From NCBI RefSeq assembly GCF_008728515.1, contig NC_044981.1, forward strand, positions 9,060,895 through 9,124,894: 64,000 nt of DNA. The letters are read 5' to 3'. Below, piece after piece: positions 11,734 through 24,242 of this stretch. Position 1 is the stretch's first letter, and the number at the start of each line of letters is the position of its first letter. The translations under genes and the position numbers were made by a program. This stretch comes from Papio anubis (Eukaryota; Chordata; Mammalia; Primates; Cercopithecidae). Under the pieces are notes generated by a model. It ran no database searches, was not told the origin of the DNA, and saw nothing but the letters and a program-made list of their open reading frames with translations.

Positions 11734-12753
11734 AGCAAGCAAGATAATGTTGATTCTCCTTAAGAGCCACCCCCAACACCCTTGTTTGCTTCTAGACTTA
11801 TAACCAGAATAAAGTCCCAGCGGGCCCCTAGAGGTGAGGTTGAGAGTGTGACCCATGAAAAGGTGTACTACACTCGAAAAAAATTGTTTGTGTTCTCTAA
11901 TTTATATAAACAGAAATCTGGAGAATAGGTATAGGAATGGATATTAAGGGTATGGAATAATGGTGGAAGGAACATAGTGTTGGATCAGGCTGAATTTACT
12001 GATTTGAGTCCACTAAGAAAGAATTATGTTATTAATTTTTCAGCTGGGGGAGTTAAAAAAAGGTTCTAATAGTTCATTTGCTTGATTAGCTGAAATATGA
12101 ATTACAAGATGGCCCACTGTGAGCAAGCTGGTAATGCCTGATCTCCCTTTGTTTAATGTAGAGGAAGGGATCCAAAGGCTTAGGGAGATTGGGATGGTGG
12201 AGTGAATTGGTCACTTTAGACCTACTCATCCCAGCTGGGAGGGTCCAGAAGATATACCCTTGACCAATACCTTGCAAAAAAGATTTGTAAGGGCAGCACC
12301 TGCATCTTTGATGACCCCTGTAATTGCTCTCCTCTGTATATAAGATCTAACAGTGGGAAATACAGTCAGTAAACTACAAAATTTAAATACAACGGGAATA
12401 ATTGGTTTCTGGTGGCAAAATTTAAATACAATGGGAATAATTGGTTCCAGCAGGGGCCAAGTGGCAGCACTCAGGCCACATGAATGTAACTACCCTAATG
12501 GACAGCAGAGCCAAAGCAGCAATCAGAATAATCTGATTCATGTAGAGCTCTGGCTTTGGGTAACTAATTATGGTGTTCCTAGAAGTGAAATTGATGGGAA
12601 GCCTATTGCATTCCTACTTAATTTATACAAGCAGAAAACTTCTAGGTCAAATGGACAAAAGACTAATTTGAATTATAAAAACAGAGAATTACAGACTCTT
12701 AATCAATTTCCAGACTTGAGCCAGTTTACAGATCCAGAACCCCTTGAATGAGC
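11734..12753 (+). pseudogene. ERV-L gag, 3' part (broken)
   Basis: Gag-like coding resumes after the inverted segment but holds stops. The longest open frame is 12353-12751 (132 codons). It contains an in-frame 39-bp tandem duplication (units from 12378 and 12417) that repeats the residues QNLNT-GIIG. I see no CCHC zinc knuckle. The frame ends at TGA 12749-12751, before the protease region. Confidence 0.75.
12378..12455 (+). repeat. 39-bp in-frame tandem duplication in gag
   Basis: AAAATTTAAATACAA starts at 12378 and again at 12417, giving a period of exactly 13 codons. The two units differ at a few positions. Confidence 0.85.
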
Positions 12754-12819
12754 GGGAGGCTGGGTTCCATTGAGGAAGGACTCCACTACATTACCCACAG
12801 TTTATGCAGTGAATCTTTC

Positions 12820-13137
12820 TGCCATCCTCCCCCAAAGAGACCTCCAGCCTTTTACCAGGATAACTGTCACTGGGGAAAGGGAAATGATCAGACATTTTAG
12901 GGACTACTGGACACTGGCTCTGAGCTGACATTAATTCCAGGTGACCCAAAACATCATTGTGGTCCTCCAGTTAAAGTAGAGGCTTAAGGAGTTCAGGTAA
13001 TTAATGGAGTTTTAACTCAGTCTGACTTACAGTGGGTCCCTGGACTCATCCTGTGGTGATTTCCCCAATGCATAATTAGCATAGACATACTTAGCAACTG
13101 GCAGAACCCCCACACTGGTTCCCTGACTGGTAGGGTC
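12820..13137 (+). pseudogene. ERV-L protease remnant
   Basis: The aspartic protease active-site motif DTGS is read at 12910-12921 in the context LLDTGSELTLIPG, the usual flap-less retroviral PR signature. A TAG stop sits directly upstream (12898-12900), and further stops follow before RT. Retroviral PR would mature Gag and Pol; this copy is dead. It is in the same reading frame as the RT start at 13138. Confidence 0.8.
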
Positions 13138-13960
13138 ATGGCTATTATGGTGGGAAAGGCCAAATGGAAGCCAATAGAGCTGCGTCTACCTAGAAAAATA
13201 GGAAATCAAAAACAATATCACATCCCTGGAGGGACTGCAGAGATTAGTGCCACCATAAAGGGCTTGAAAGACACAGGGGTGATGAGTCCCACCACATCCC
13301 CATTTAAATCTCCTATTTGGCCTGTGCAGAAGACAGCTGGATCTTGGAGAATGGCAGTGGATTATCATAAGCTTAACCAAGTGGTGGGTCCAATTACAGC
13401 TGCTATGCCAGATGTGGTTTTATTGCTTATGCAAATTAACACATCTCCTTGTACCTGGTAGGCAGGCACTGACTTGGCAAATGTCTTTTTCTCCATTCCT
13501 GTCCATAAGGCCCACCAGAAGCAATTTGTCTTCAGCTGGCAAAGCCAGCTTTAGTCCTACCTCAGAGGTAGATCAACTCTCCGGCTTTGTCTCATAATCT
13601 TTTTCGGAGAGAACTTGATCGCTTTTCACTTCTGCAAGATATCACACTAGTCCATTACATTGGTGACATCATGCTGATTGGATCCAGTGAGCAAGAAGTA
13701 GCAAATACGCTGGACTTATTGGTGAGACATTTGCATGCCACAGGGTAGGAAATAAATCTCACTAACATTCAGGGACCTTCTACCTCAGTAAAATTTCTAG
13801 GGATCCAGTGGTGTGAGGCCTGTTGAGATACTCCTTGTAAGGGGAAAGATAAGTTGCTGCATTTGGCCTCTAGTGGGCCTATTTGGATTTTGGGAGGCAA
13901 CACATTCCTCATTTGGGTGTGTTACTCTGGCCCGTTTATTGAGTGAACTGAAAGGCTGCC
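13138..13960 (+). pseudogene. ERV-L reverse transcriptase remnant
   Basis: An open frame to 13461 holds RT fingers and palm motifs: KSPIWPVQK then GSWRMAVDYHKLN. After a stop at 13459-13461, the polymerase box appears at 13656-13667 as YIGD in the context [12 protein letters not shown]. The first of the two catalytic aspartates of YxDD is therefore glycine, which would abolish polymerization on its own. 13706-13928 is the source or partner of the inverted copy in gag. Confidence 0.88.
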
Positions 13961-15000
13961 AGTTTTGAGTGGGGTCCAGAACAGGAGAAGGCTCTGCAAC
14001 AGGTCCAGTCTGCCGTGCTAGCTGCTTTGCCACTTGGGCCATATGACCCAGCAGATTCTATGGTGCTTGAGGTGTCAGTGGCAGATAGGGATGCTGTTTG
14101 GCGCCTTTGGCAGGCCCCCATAGGTGAGTCACAATGGAGATCTCTAGGATTTTGGTGCAAGGTTCTGCCATATTCTGCAGATAACTACTCTCCTTTTGAG
14201 AAACAGCTCTTGGCCTGTTACTGGGCTTTGTTGGAAACTGACAGTTTAACTATGGGTCATCAAGTCACCATGCAACCTGAACTGCCTATCGTGAAATGGG
14301 TGCTTTCTGACCCATCCAGCCATAAAGTGGGTCATGCACACCAGCATTCCATCATCAAATGGAAGTGGTATATACGTGATCAGACTCGAGCAGGTCCTGA
14401 AGGCACGAGTAAGTTACATGAGGAAGTGGTTCAAATGCCCACGGTATCCACCCCTGCCACCTTGCCTTCTCTTCCCAAGCCTGCACCAATGGCCTCATGG
14501 GGAGATCCCTATCATCAGTTGACAGAGGAAGAGAAGACTAAGGCCTAGTTCACAGATAGTTCTGCATGATATGCAGGCACCCCCTTAAAGTGGACAGCTG
14601 CAGCACTATAGTCCCTTTCTAGGACATCCCTGACGGACAGCAGTGAAGGGAAATCTTCTCAGTGGGCAGAACTTTGAGCAGTGCACCTGGTTGTGCACTT
14701 TGCATGGAAGGAAAAGTGGCCAGATGTGCAATTATATACTGATTCATGGGCTGTAGCCAATGGTTTGGCTGGACGGTCAGCGACTTGGAAGAAGCATGAT
14801 TGGAAAATTGGTGACAAAGAAATTTGGGGAAGAGGTATGTGGAGGGACCTTTCTGAGTGGTCAAAAACTGTGAAGATATTTGTATCCTATATGAGTGCTC
14901 AACGACGGGTGATCTCAGTGGATGAGGTGTTTAATAATCAAGTGAATAGGTTGACCCATTCTGTGGATACCATTCAGCTTCTTTCCCCAGCCACCACTGT
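13961..15000 (+). pseudogene. ERV-L connection and RNase H remnant
   Basis: An open frame (14015-14545, stop TAG 14546-14548) covers the RT connection region. RNase H follows in the same frame: FTDSSA with its aspartate at 14555-14557, a TGA at 14567-14569, a TGA at 14675-14677, then a 174-codon frame with YTDSWAVANG (aspartate at 14741-14743). RNase H would degrade the RNA strand during reverse transcription. At least three stops and one frameshift from the RT frame disable it. Confidence 0.85.
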
Positions 15001-15821
15001 CATTGACCAATGGATGCCCATGAACGAAGTGGCCATAGTGGCAGGGATGGAGGTTATACATGGGCGCAGCAACATGGGCTTCCACTCACCACGGCTGATC
15101 TGGCTATGGCCACTGATGAGTGTCCAATTTGCCAGCAGCAGAGACCAACACATAGCCCTAGATATGGCACCATTCATTGGGGGTGATCAGCCAGCTACCT
15201 GGTGACAGGTTGATTATATTTGACCTCTTCCATCATGGAAAGGGCAGAGGTTTGTCCTCACTGGAGTAGACACTTACTCTGGATATGGTTTTGCCTATCC
15301 TGCACAATGCTTCTGCCAAGACTATCATCCATGGACTCGAAGAATGCCTTATCCATTGTCATGGTATTCCACACAGCATTGCCTCTGACCAAGGCACTCT
15401 CTTTACAGCTAAAGAAGTATGGCAGTGGGCTCATGCTCATGGAATTCACTGGTCTTACCATATTCCCCATCATCCTAAAGCAGCTGGATTGATAGAATGG
15501 TGGAATGCCTTTTTGAAGTCACAATTACAATGCCAACTAGGTGACAATACTTTGCAGGGCTGGGGCAGAGATCTCCAGAAAGACATGTATTCTCTGAATC
15601 AGCGTGCAATACACAGTACCGTTTCTCTCATATCCAGGATTCATGGGTCCAGGAATCAAAGGATGGAGGTGGACGTGGCACCACTCATCATCACCCTTAG
15701 TGACCCACTAACAAAATTTTGGCTTCCTGTTTCCATGACATTACGTTCTGCTGGCCTAGAGGTCTTAGTTCCAGAGGCAGGAAGGCTGCCATCAGGAGAC
15801 ACAACAATTCCATTAAACTGA
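15001..15821 (+). pseudogene. ERV-L integrase remnant
   Basis: A zinc-finger CPIC is read at 15121-15132. The first catalytic aspartate is at 15212-15214, between TGA stops at 15203-15205 and 15221-15223. In the frame from 15285 (178 codons) the second aspartate is in SDQGT (15387-15389), and the glutamate in GLIEWW (15495-15497) is 35 residues further, giving the D,D35E spacing. The catalytic triad is thus visible but split across frames. Integrase inserts viral DNA into host DNA. One TGA (15819-15821) separates this frame from dUTPase. Confidence 0.88.
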
Positions 15822-15824
15822 AAG

Positions 15825-16265
15825 TTGAGATTGCCACCTAGACAGTTTAGACTTCTCCTGCATTTAAGTCAACAGGCTAAGAAGGGAGTTACAATGTTGG
15901 CTGGGGTGATTGACCCGAACTATCCAGATGAAATCAGTCTACTACTACATAGCAGAGGTAAGGAAGAGTATGCATGGAATACAGGAGATCCATTAGGGCA
16001 TCTCTTAGTATTACCATGCCCTGTGATTAAGGTCCATGGGAAACTACAATGGTCCAATCCAGGCAGGACTACAAATGACCCAGATCCTTCAGGAATGAAG
16101 GTTTGGGTCACTCCACTAGGAAAAAAGCCACTATCTGCTGAGGTGCTTGCTGAAGGCCAAGGGAATACCGAATGGATAGTAGAAGTCATCAATGCCAGCT
16201 ATGAGCACGTGACCAGCTGCAGAAGAACTGTAATTGTCACGAGTATTTCCTCCTCCTTTTGTTAA
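15825..16265 (+). pseudogene. ERV-L dUTPase-like frame
   Basis: 146 codons without a stop, in the same frame as the integrase and separated from it by a single TGA. Residues 27-37 carry the trimeric dUTPase motif III signature GVIDPNYPDEI. A downstream GKEEYAWNTGDPLG and LVLPCP stretch resembles later family motifs. dUTPase hydrolyses dUTP to limit uracil in viral DNA. A dUTPase after integrase is a known feature of ERV-L. The C-terminal glycine-rich motif V is not obvious. No promoter or start is expected for independent use, so I treat it as a relic. Confidence 0.82.
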
Positions 16266-16529
16266 AAACATGTTTGCGCATGCATACACTTGTACTAAGA
16301 AAATATCTTCATTTTATTTCCTTTTTCTTTATCATGTAACATAAGATTTATTGACTTCATATCAGCATTTAAGTATTGTTAACTTTGCGTAATAGTATTT
16401 GGGTTGGGGATTGGTGCATTTCTGGTTGTATGAAGGATAGTTATATTACGTTAGGCATAATTATGATATTATTGTCTTTATTTGAAGACTATGGATGATC
16501 TTAGGAGATGTGTATGGGTTCAAGTTGAC
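16266..16529 (+). other. ERV-L 3' non-coding, no env
   Basis: AT-rich interval between dUTPase and the polypurine tract. No envelope-like frame or membrane segment is seen, consistent with env-less ERV-L. Confidence 0.7.
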
Positions 16530-16541
16530 AAGGGGTGGACT
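16530..16541 (+). promoter_or_regulatory. Polypurine tract
   Basis: AAGGGGTGGACT directly precedes the 3' LTR and is the expected plus-strand primer position. It has taken pyrimidine substitutions. Confidence 0.65.
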
Positions 16542-16978
16542 TATGATGGTTAATACTGTCAACTTGATTGAATTGAAGGATGCAATATTGATTCCGGGTA
16601 TTTCTGTGAGGGTGTTGCCAAAGGAGATTAACATTTAAGTCAGTGGGCTGGGAGGGCAGAACCATCCTTAACTGGGTGGGCACCATCCAATCAGCTGCCA
16701 GAAAATATAAAGCAGGCAGAAAAATGTGAAGCGACAAGACTGACCTAGTCTCTCAGCATACATCTTCCTCCCGTGCTGGATGCTTCCTGCCCTGGAATAT
16801 CAGACTCCATGTTCTTCAGTTGTGGGACTCAGATTGTCTCTCGTTGCTTCTCAGTTTGCAGACAGCCTATTGTGGGACCTTGTGATCATGTAAGTTAATA
16901 CTTAATAAACTTTTACATATATATATATATATCTCTTTCCTATTAGTTCTGTCCCTCTAGAGAATCCTGACTAATACA
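16542..16978 (+). repeat. 3' LTR of ERV-L (MLT2A type)
   Basis: Starts TATGATGG (the TG terminus has become TA) and ends TAATACA. TATAAA at 16706-16711, AATAAA at 16914-16919. Followed by the GTATG target duplication at 16979-16983. Confidence 0.95.
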
Positions 16979-18894
<1,916 letters not shown>

Positions 18895-19385
18895 TATGGA
18901 TTCCTGTGTCTTTCTTTTGGAGAACAATATTCAGAAACCAAGGTATAGATGCTAAAGTCATTGCTAATGGGATATTATTATGTCTAGGTTCTCTCAGTGA
19001 ACAGAGCTAAGAAACTAATAACAGATATATACATACAACATGCATACATTTGCATAGATGTATATACTTGACCATATACATAGCCACATGCATATATATC
19101 TATATCCATTTATCTACCATATGTCTACATTAAGATCCATGCTTTCACACTGATGCTTCAGTTTCAGAAACTTCCCATTTAATTTCTTACTCCTTATTTT
19201 GAAAGTCAGAAAACTGGCTCTCACGATGGACAGTTTATTTATTTATGTGCTTAGTCCTAGAATACACAGAAAGTAGTTTCAGAATTGCTAATCCACACCT
19301 CTGTGAAAAATAAATCTGCTACTAGTAATTTATTATTTGTTCACAGTTCTTTTTGCCTTTAGCATGAAGACATGGTCCAAAAAAA
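18895..19385. mobile_element. L1M-type old repeat, second copy
   Basis: Matches the repeat at about 8390-8760: TTCAGAAACCAAGG near 18931 and TCTCAGTGAACAGAGCTAAG near 18993, then an ATATATACATA-rich internal run. Diverged, no coding potential. Confidence 0.6.
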
Positions 19386-19612
19386 GTTCCTTTGGTTAGT
19401 CTGTCCTCCCACGCCCTTAATTGTGGTAATATTATTCATTTGAAACATAGTTCAGTTCATTTATTTGTTTGTACAAAATTTTAGGATTTTTTTTTCCATA
19501 TTTGTCTGTCAAGAATTGTGAAGGATCTGAAATTTTACCCTACTTGCAAGCTAATAAATTATCTTGCCATTGTTTAATGGATGGTAGTGGAATAAACAAC
19601 AGTCTTGGTTCC
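19386..19612. other. Unassigned sequence
   Basis: No repeat or gene recognised. Borders the purine tract. Confidence 0.35.
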
Positions 19613-19683
19613 AAAAAAAGAAAGAAAGAAAAAGAAAGAAGAAAGAAAGAAAGAGAGAGAGAGAAAGAAAGAGAGAGAGAGAG

Positions 19684-19762
<79 letters not shown>

Positions 19763-19959
19763 AAAGGAAGGAAGGGAAATGGAGAGAGCAAGAAAGAAAG
19801 GAAGGAAGGAAGGAGAGAGAGAAAGAAAGAAGGGAGGGAAGGGAGGGAGGAAGGGAAGGGAAGGGAAGGGAAGGGAGGGAGGAAGAAGGAAGGGAAGGGA
19901 AGGAAGGAAGGAAGGAAGGAAGGAAGGAAGGAAGGAAGGAAGGGAAGGAAGGGAAGGGA
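19613..19959 (+). repeat. Long polypurine (GAAA/GGAA/GGGA)n tract
   Basis: 347 bases with only two pyrimidines (T at 19780, C at 19789). It changes from (GAAA)n to (GA)n to (GAAA)n and then to (GGAA)/(GGGA) blocks. The long open frames on both strands (up to 170 codons of Lys/Glu/Arg, and Ser/Phe/Leu/Pro on the reverse) are low-complexity artefacts. Confidence 0.97.
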
Positions 19960-19996
19960 TTCAATAGTCACAGTATGGTGAGGACAGGAGTTAAAT

Positions 19997-20047
19997 GAAT
20001 GGAATGGAAGGAAGGACAGGAGGAATGGAAAGAAATGGAAGGAAAGA
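19997..20047 (+). repeat. GGAAT/GGAAAT-like simple repeat
   Basis: Imperfect ATGGAA/GGAAGGA units continue after a 37-bp break from the purine tract. Confidence 0.6.
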
Positions 20048-21239
20048 CATTATCTTTGTTACATTGTCTTTATCTTCTAAGGCCATTTGATATACAGACA
20101 TCCAGAACAAAAGGGCCATTATTACATCGGCTCTCAAGATGTTCAGAAATGTGGAGATCTTTTGAGAATTGTCTCTCAACAATACCTACCCCTCATTTTT
20201 ACAAGTTTTGCTTTCTGGCAAACGTGCACACGAGTGTACCACTCCAGCAGCCATTCTGATTAATCTAACCAGCGGAAGCTAGAACAAAATCCATTCAGTT
20301 GTCTCATACATTATTTAATTAAGGCTATAATCAACAGATGGATGAGACCACCCTGAAGCACTGACTTCAGCCATACTCTGGAGGGTCCAGACCCTGTCAA
20401 TAGAATGAATCTTATGACCTATCAGTGTCCATGTTTAAGTCACATGAATTTCTCTTTACATTTCTGTACTGACTTTTCCACTTGAACCAAAGCGTCAAAC
20501 CAGGTAAAGCAGACTGTACTAGCAATTTCACAGACTCCACCTTGATGGATGAGGAGTTTCGGCCAATGCTATCATCAGTAACAGCCACAGTCTTTGAGTT
20601 GAGGCTGACCTATGTACTTTGCAGGGATGAGGTGTTATAATTGATCACTTCAGCTAATGAACAAGTTTAGTACTACCTAGTCTAATGAGATAACTCCAAC
20701 TGGAAGGAAATTGTCCACAGAATAAACATAAATAATAAATCAGTTGTATTCCAAGAATTATCCTAAGTAACAAGGGTAAGGTCAATTTGGAGAACACTCT
20801 ATAAAACTAGTGTGTATTATAATAAAAATACATATGCATATATTCCTATTCATATATATTATATTCATATTCATATTAAAAATGCTTTTTAATTACTATT
20901 TTAAAAATTATTTCATAAAAAGTAGATCTTGACATTTGTGAAAGTTTCTCAGCATCTATAGAAATAATCATATGATATTTTCTCCTTAAGTGTATTAATA
21001 TTCTTGCTTATAATAATGGACTTACTAATGATGTATCAACCTTCATTCTTGGAAATCCACTTACATGTAATGTAATAGCTGATGCTGTTGAATTTCAGCA
21101 TACACCATTTTGCTATTTGTATCCTTTTTGCCTCATCCCTTTTCTGTTGTTATTGTTGTTCCTGTGTTCCTAGTTTCCTCTCTAATTTGAGGCAAATAAA
21201 AATCTTTTTATTCAATTTTATTTTTATATTACTTTTTGA
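20048..21239. other. Unassigned, AT-rich toward the end
   Basis: No gene or confident repeat. 20850-21239 may be part of the reverse L1M that follows. Confidence 0.35.
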
Positions 21240-22545
21240 GTTACATTTCTACCTTTTTTAGTTGTTTCTTTTTATACTATAACATATGTCTTTAACTATC
21301 TCTCTTCTCCTTTTGGGACTTCACAGGATATTGTCATTCCAGTCTATTAATCTTTTAAATCATTTTTAATCTGTGTTTTCATGTCAGGTTATTTTCATTC
21401 ATGTATCTCCACATTCACTGACAACTTTTCCTTTTTGCTCTAATCTGCTGTTAATTCCATACAACACATATTTTCAAATTAAAGGCATTTTTATTAAGGC
21501 ATTATAATTTCCATTATAGATTTTTCACCTTTATCATTTTTAATAGTTTCAATTTCTTTGGTAACACTACATCTGTTCATTCATTATGACAATGTGTTTC
21601 TTAAAGTTCCTGAATATGCTTTTAATATCTATTTTAACATCTTTGTCTTCTAATTTTACTATGTAGATCATCTTGGGGCCTTTTTTTGTGAATCCTGTTT
21701 CCTCTTGACTGTGAATAATATTTAATATTCCTTCATTCTCGAGTAACTTTTATTTTAGGCTAGAAATTGTAATAATATTTAGCAAGAATTAAGAAGAATA
21801 ATATTTGGATTATAATGTTTCCATTTAAAGAGTATAGAATTTTGTTTCGGTAGGCAACTAAACTATTGCACAATTATTTTATACCTGTTATCTATTTTGT
21901 ATTTTTATTTTTTAGAGTGGATCTATTTTAAACTTCAGCTTAGTTCTATAGCATGCCGCTTACAGGTTATGGCTCTTACTTCTTAGGCATGGCTTTTTTT
22001 GTGTCTCAACAGATTATTCGTGATGCTTGTTGGGATCTTTGCTCTGGAAAGGGTAGAATTTCAAAATCTCCCAGCTCCGCATAATCTCTGGTATCATTCT
22101 CAGATCTCGTCTGGGCCTTGTGGAAGTTTGTGCCATATGAGCTCTCAGCCATGTGAATCCCCATGCAGATTTCTAGGGGCTTCTCTCTTCATAGCCACCT
22201 TTTCTAAAGTCCTCCTGGTCCAAGTTTTAACCACTTCAGCAGTCTATGACTGACGTGTCTCTTCAATTCAGCAAAGTTGCCACTAGCTTGGATTCCTCTT
22301 CTGTGTTCCATGGCAGGAGAATTACCCTATGCAGAAACCCAGGGTGATTGTGAGTTTGTTTGGGGGCTCAGATCACTTGTTTACCTTGTTCTCAATTATC
22401 ACAGACCCAAGATGCTTATTGTACAATGTCTGAATAGAGATGTCTTTTCTCTACTGTATTTTATCCACTTCTACTGCTGTTTTTGGTGTGAGGCAAGTTC
22501 AGTACCAGTTACCCAGTCCTGGCCAGAAGTGGAACTCGCATGGTT
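21240..22545 (-). mobile_element. L1M 5' region, reverse
   Basis: Read on the plus strand, the sequence follows the reversed 5' end of an old L1M. It has TTTGTCTTCTAATTTTACTA near 21643, then more GC-rich 5' UTR-like sequence, and finally CCTGGCCAGAAGTGGAACTC near 22520, the usual reversed L1M start. The 84- and 100-codon frames at 21999 and 22277 have no recognisable product. Confidence 0.5.
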
Positions 22546-24227
22546 CTCTTCAACAAAAGTGCAACAGATGACAAAATAAGTAGTTTATTTCGAGTAATTG
22601 ATGTGAAATCTTGAGCAACTTGTTTATTCTTTACCTCAGTTTTGCACACAGAAAGAAGAATCGACGTATGACAGCTGAAGCCACCTTCTAACTTTAAGAT
22701 TTAGCATTTAATAATATTTGTCAACCTTGTATTAAAAGTATAGAAAAAATTTATAAAGTTAGTGTAATGGGACATATTGCAAAGATTGTTTATTTTACTT
22801 ACAAAAAATATGAGTTGTTTTGGACAATGCCATTTATTTTATACTTTGAAACCATTAATTAAACGGAGATACACTGGTGGATATTTTCCCTTAGATTAAA
22901 AAACATATCAGAATAATTGGGTGAATAGAATCTACTGCTATTAATATGACATCCATCAGTTATGCTGGGATAGGAAAATCAATTCAATATGATTATACGA
23001 AACAACTTCAAAATAAGAATTTTCAACTAACCGTGAAGTTAGAGTGATTCAAATAGTATCATGAGTCACTACAGAGTTCTATTAATTATATTGCTTAGCA
23101 ATATAATTTGATATTTCTTGAAGTTGTTTCTTCTCATTATATTGTTATTCATTGAGATAAAGCTGGCCATTTCCTTGTTTTGGGTAGTAGCATTCTGAAA
23201 ATTCTCAGTGTAGTCTTGTGATTTCTGGTCTCCTCGAGAATAGAATTTCATGTGATCATACCAGTATCCGTGTCTGTTGACAGTTACAGTAATGATATGT
23301 CAACATTTTATGAATAGTTAGCTTTGAAAAATACTCACATGCCAGGATGTGGATTTTTCAAACAATTTAATGTGCTGCCATCTGACAGCAGCATAGACCT
23401 TTGTAGAAAAATGTTTTCTTTCTTCTGTATTGACCTATAGTGAAATGAAGACTTTACCATTATGGAATTTCTGATAACTGACTCCTTACTCACAGAAATA
23501 GAAAGCTATTTAGCTTTCTTTCTTTCTCTTTCTCTCTCTTTCAAATACTTGGTTACTGGAATTCAATGATGAATTATAGTTCGTTCTTAACTTAGGGCTT
23601 TGAAATCTGTTCAGTCCTAAAGAGTAGAATTTAAGACTTTAAAACCTTTCAACAAAGTTGAATTATAATCCATTCTTGATTTAGAGTTTTGGAAACCTTT
23701 AACAAAGACCTAGATTTCAGACTATGACATTTTTAACAAAATTACTTACCATAGCAATTGTTATTCTCTTATGTCTATTATTGGAATTTTTAGAAATTTT
23801 CACCATCATTTCTGGAACTGAATAACAGCAGTAATGTTTTTTCTATTTGGATTCTCCTTCTAAAATTACCATTTACTATTATAGCTTGGTGTCTGCCACA
23901 GCCTTAATTAAGTAACATTTGTGAGTATAACCATCTCTTTTTTCAATCTTATTTAGCTTTCTATTTATTCTTTCGCTATTGCTTTTATTTTGAACGACAG
24001 GAAAGGGAAAACATGTGTGGCCTAATTAACAAAATGTTACTAGCTATTTTTGGCTATACATGGGCAAAGATACTGAATCTAACAGTTAAACTGCAGACTA
24101 CTGACTGTTCTGTTTTTTTTTTCCTCAGACTATATCTATTCTTGATGAGATGAATATAAGCTGTTAATATATTGAAATTATGTAAATCCTCAGATCCTAC
24201 CCAAATGGTGAGTAGCTCTTTCTCTTA
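22546..24227. other. Unassigned, probably single-copy
   Basis: No repeat family recognised. Holds a CT-rich run at about 23513-23542 and a perfect 11-bp inverted repeat with a 3-base loop (AATTATATTGC, arms 23084-23094 and 23098-23108). Confidence 0.35.
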
Positions 24228-24242
24228 AAAAGTAATTCTTCC

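Larger units (their letters stand above)
10194..16978 (+). mobile_element. ERV-L provirus, full structure, inactive
   Basis: Class III endogenous retrovirus of the ERV-L group with MLT2A-type LTRs. Order: 5' LTR, Leu-type primer site, gag, pro, RT/RNase H, integrase, dUTPase, polypurine tract, 3' LTR. No env is present between dUTPase and the 3' LTR, as known for the group. GTATG repeats at 10189-10193 and 16979-16983 form a perfect 5-bp target duplication, so this is one integration into an older L1M. By hand the two LTRs differ at about 50 of 400 aligned bases. Every coding domain has stops or frameshifts, and gag carries an inverted piece of pol. It cannot encode a functional element as it stands. 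Confidence 0.95.

Noticed and set aside
12353..12751. Gag open frame as a domesticated host gene
   Set aside because: It is a short frame bounded by stops, beside an inverted insertion, with no sign of a promoter or purifying selection visible from one sequence.
16266..16541. Possible env remnant between dUTPase and the 3' LTR
   Set aside because: Only 276 bases, with no membrane segment or cleavage site; ERV-L lacks env.
19469..19981. Open frames of 120-170 codons on both strands over the purine tract
   Set aside because: The composition is Lys/Glu/Arg on one strand and Ser/Phe/Leu/Pro on the other, all from simple repeats; no gene context.
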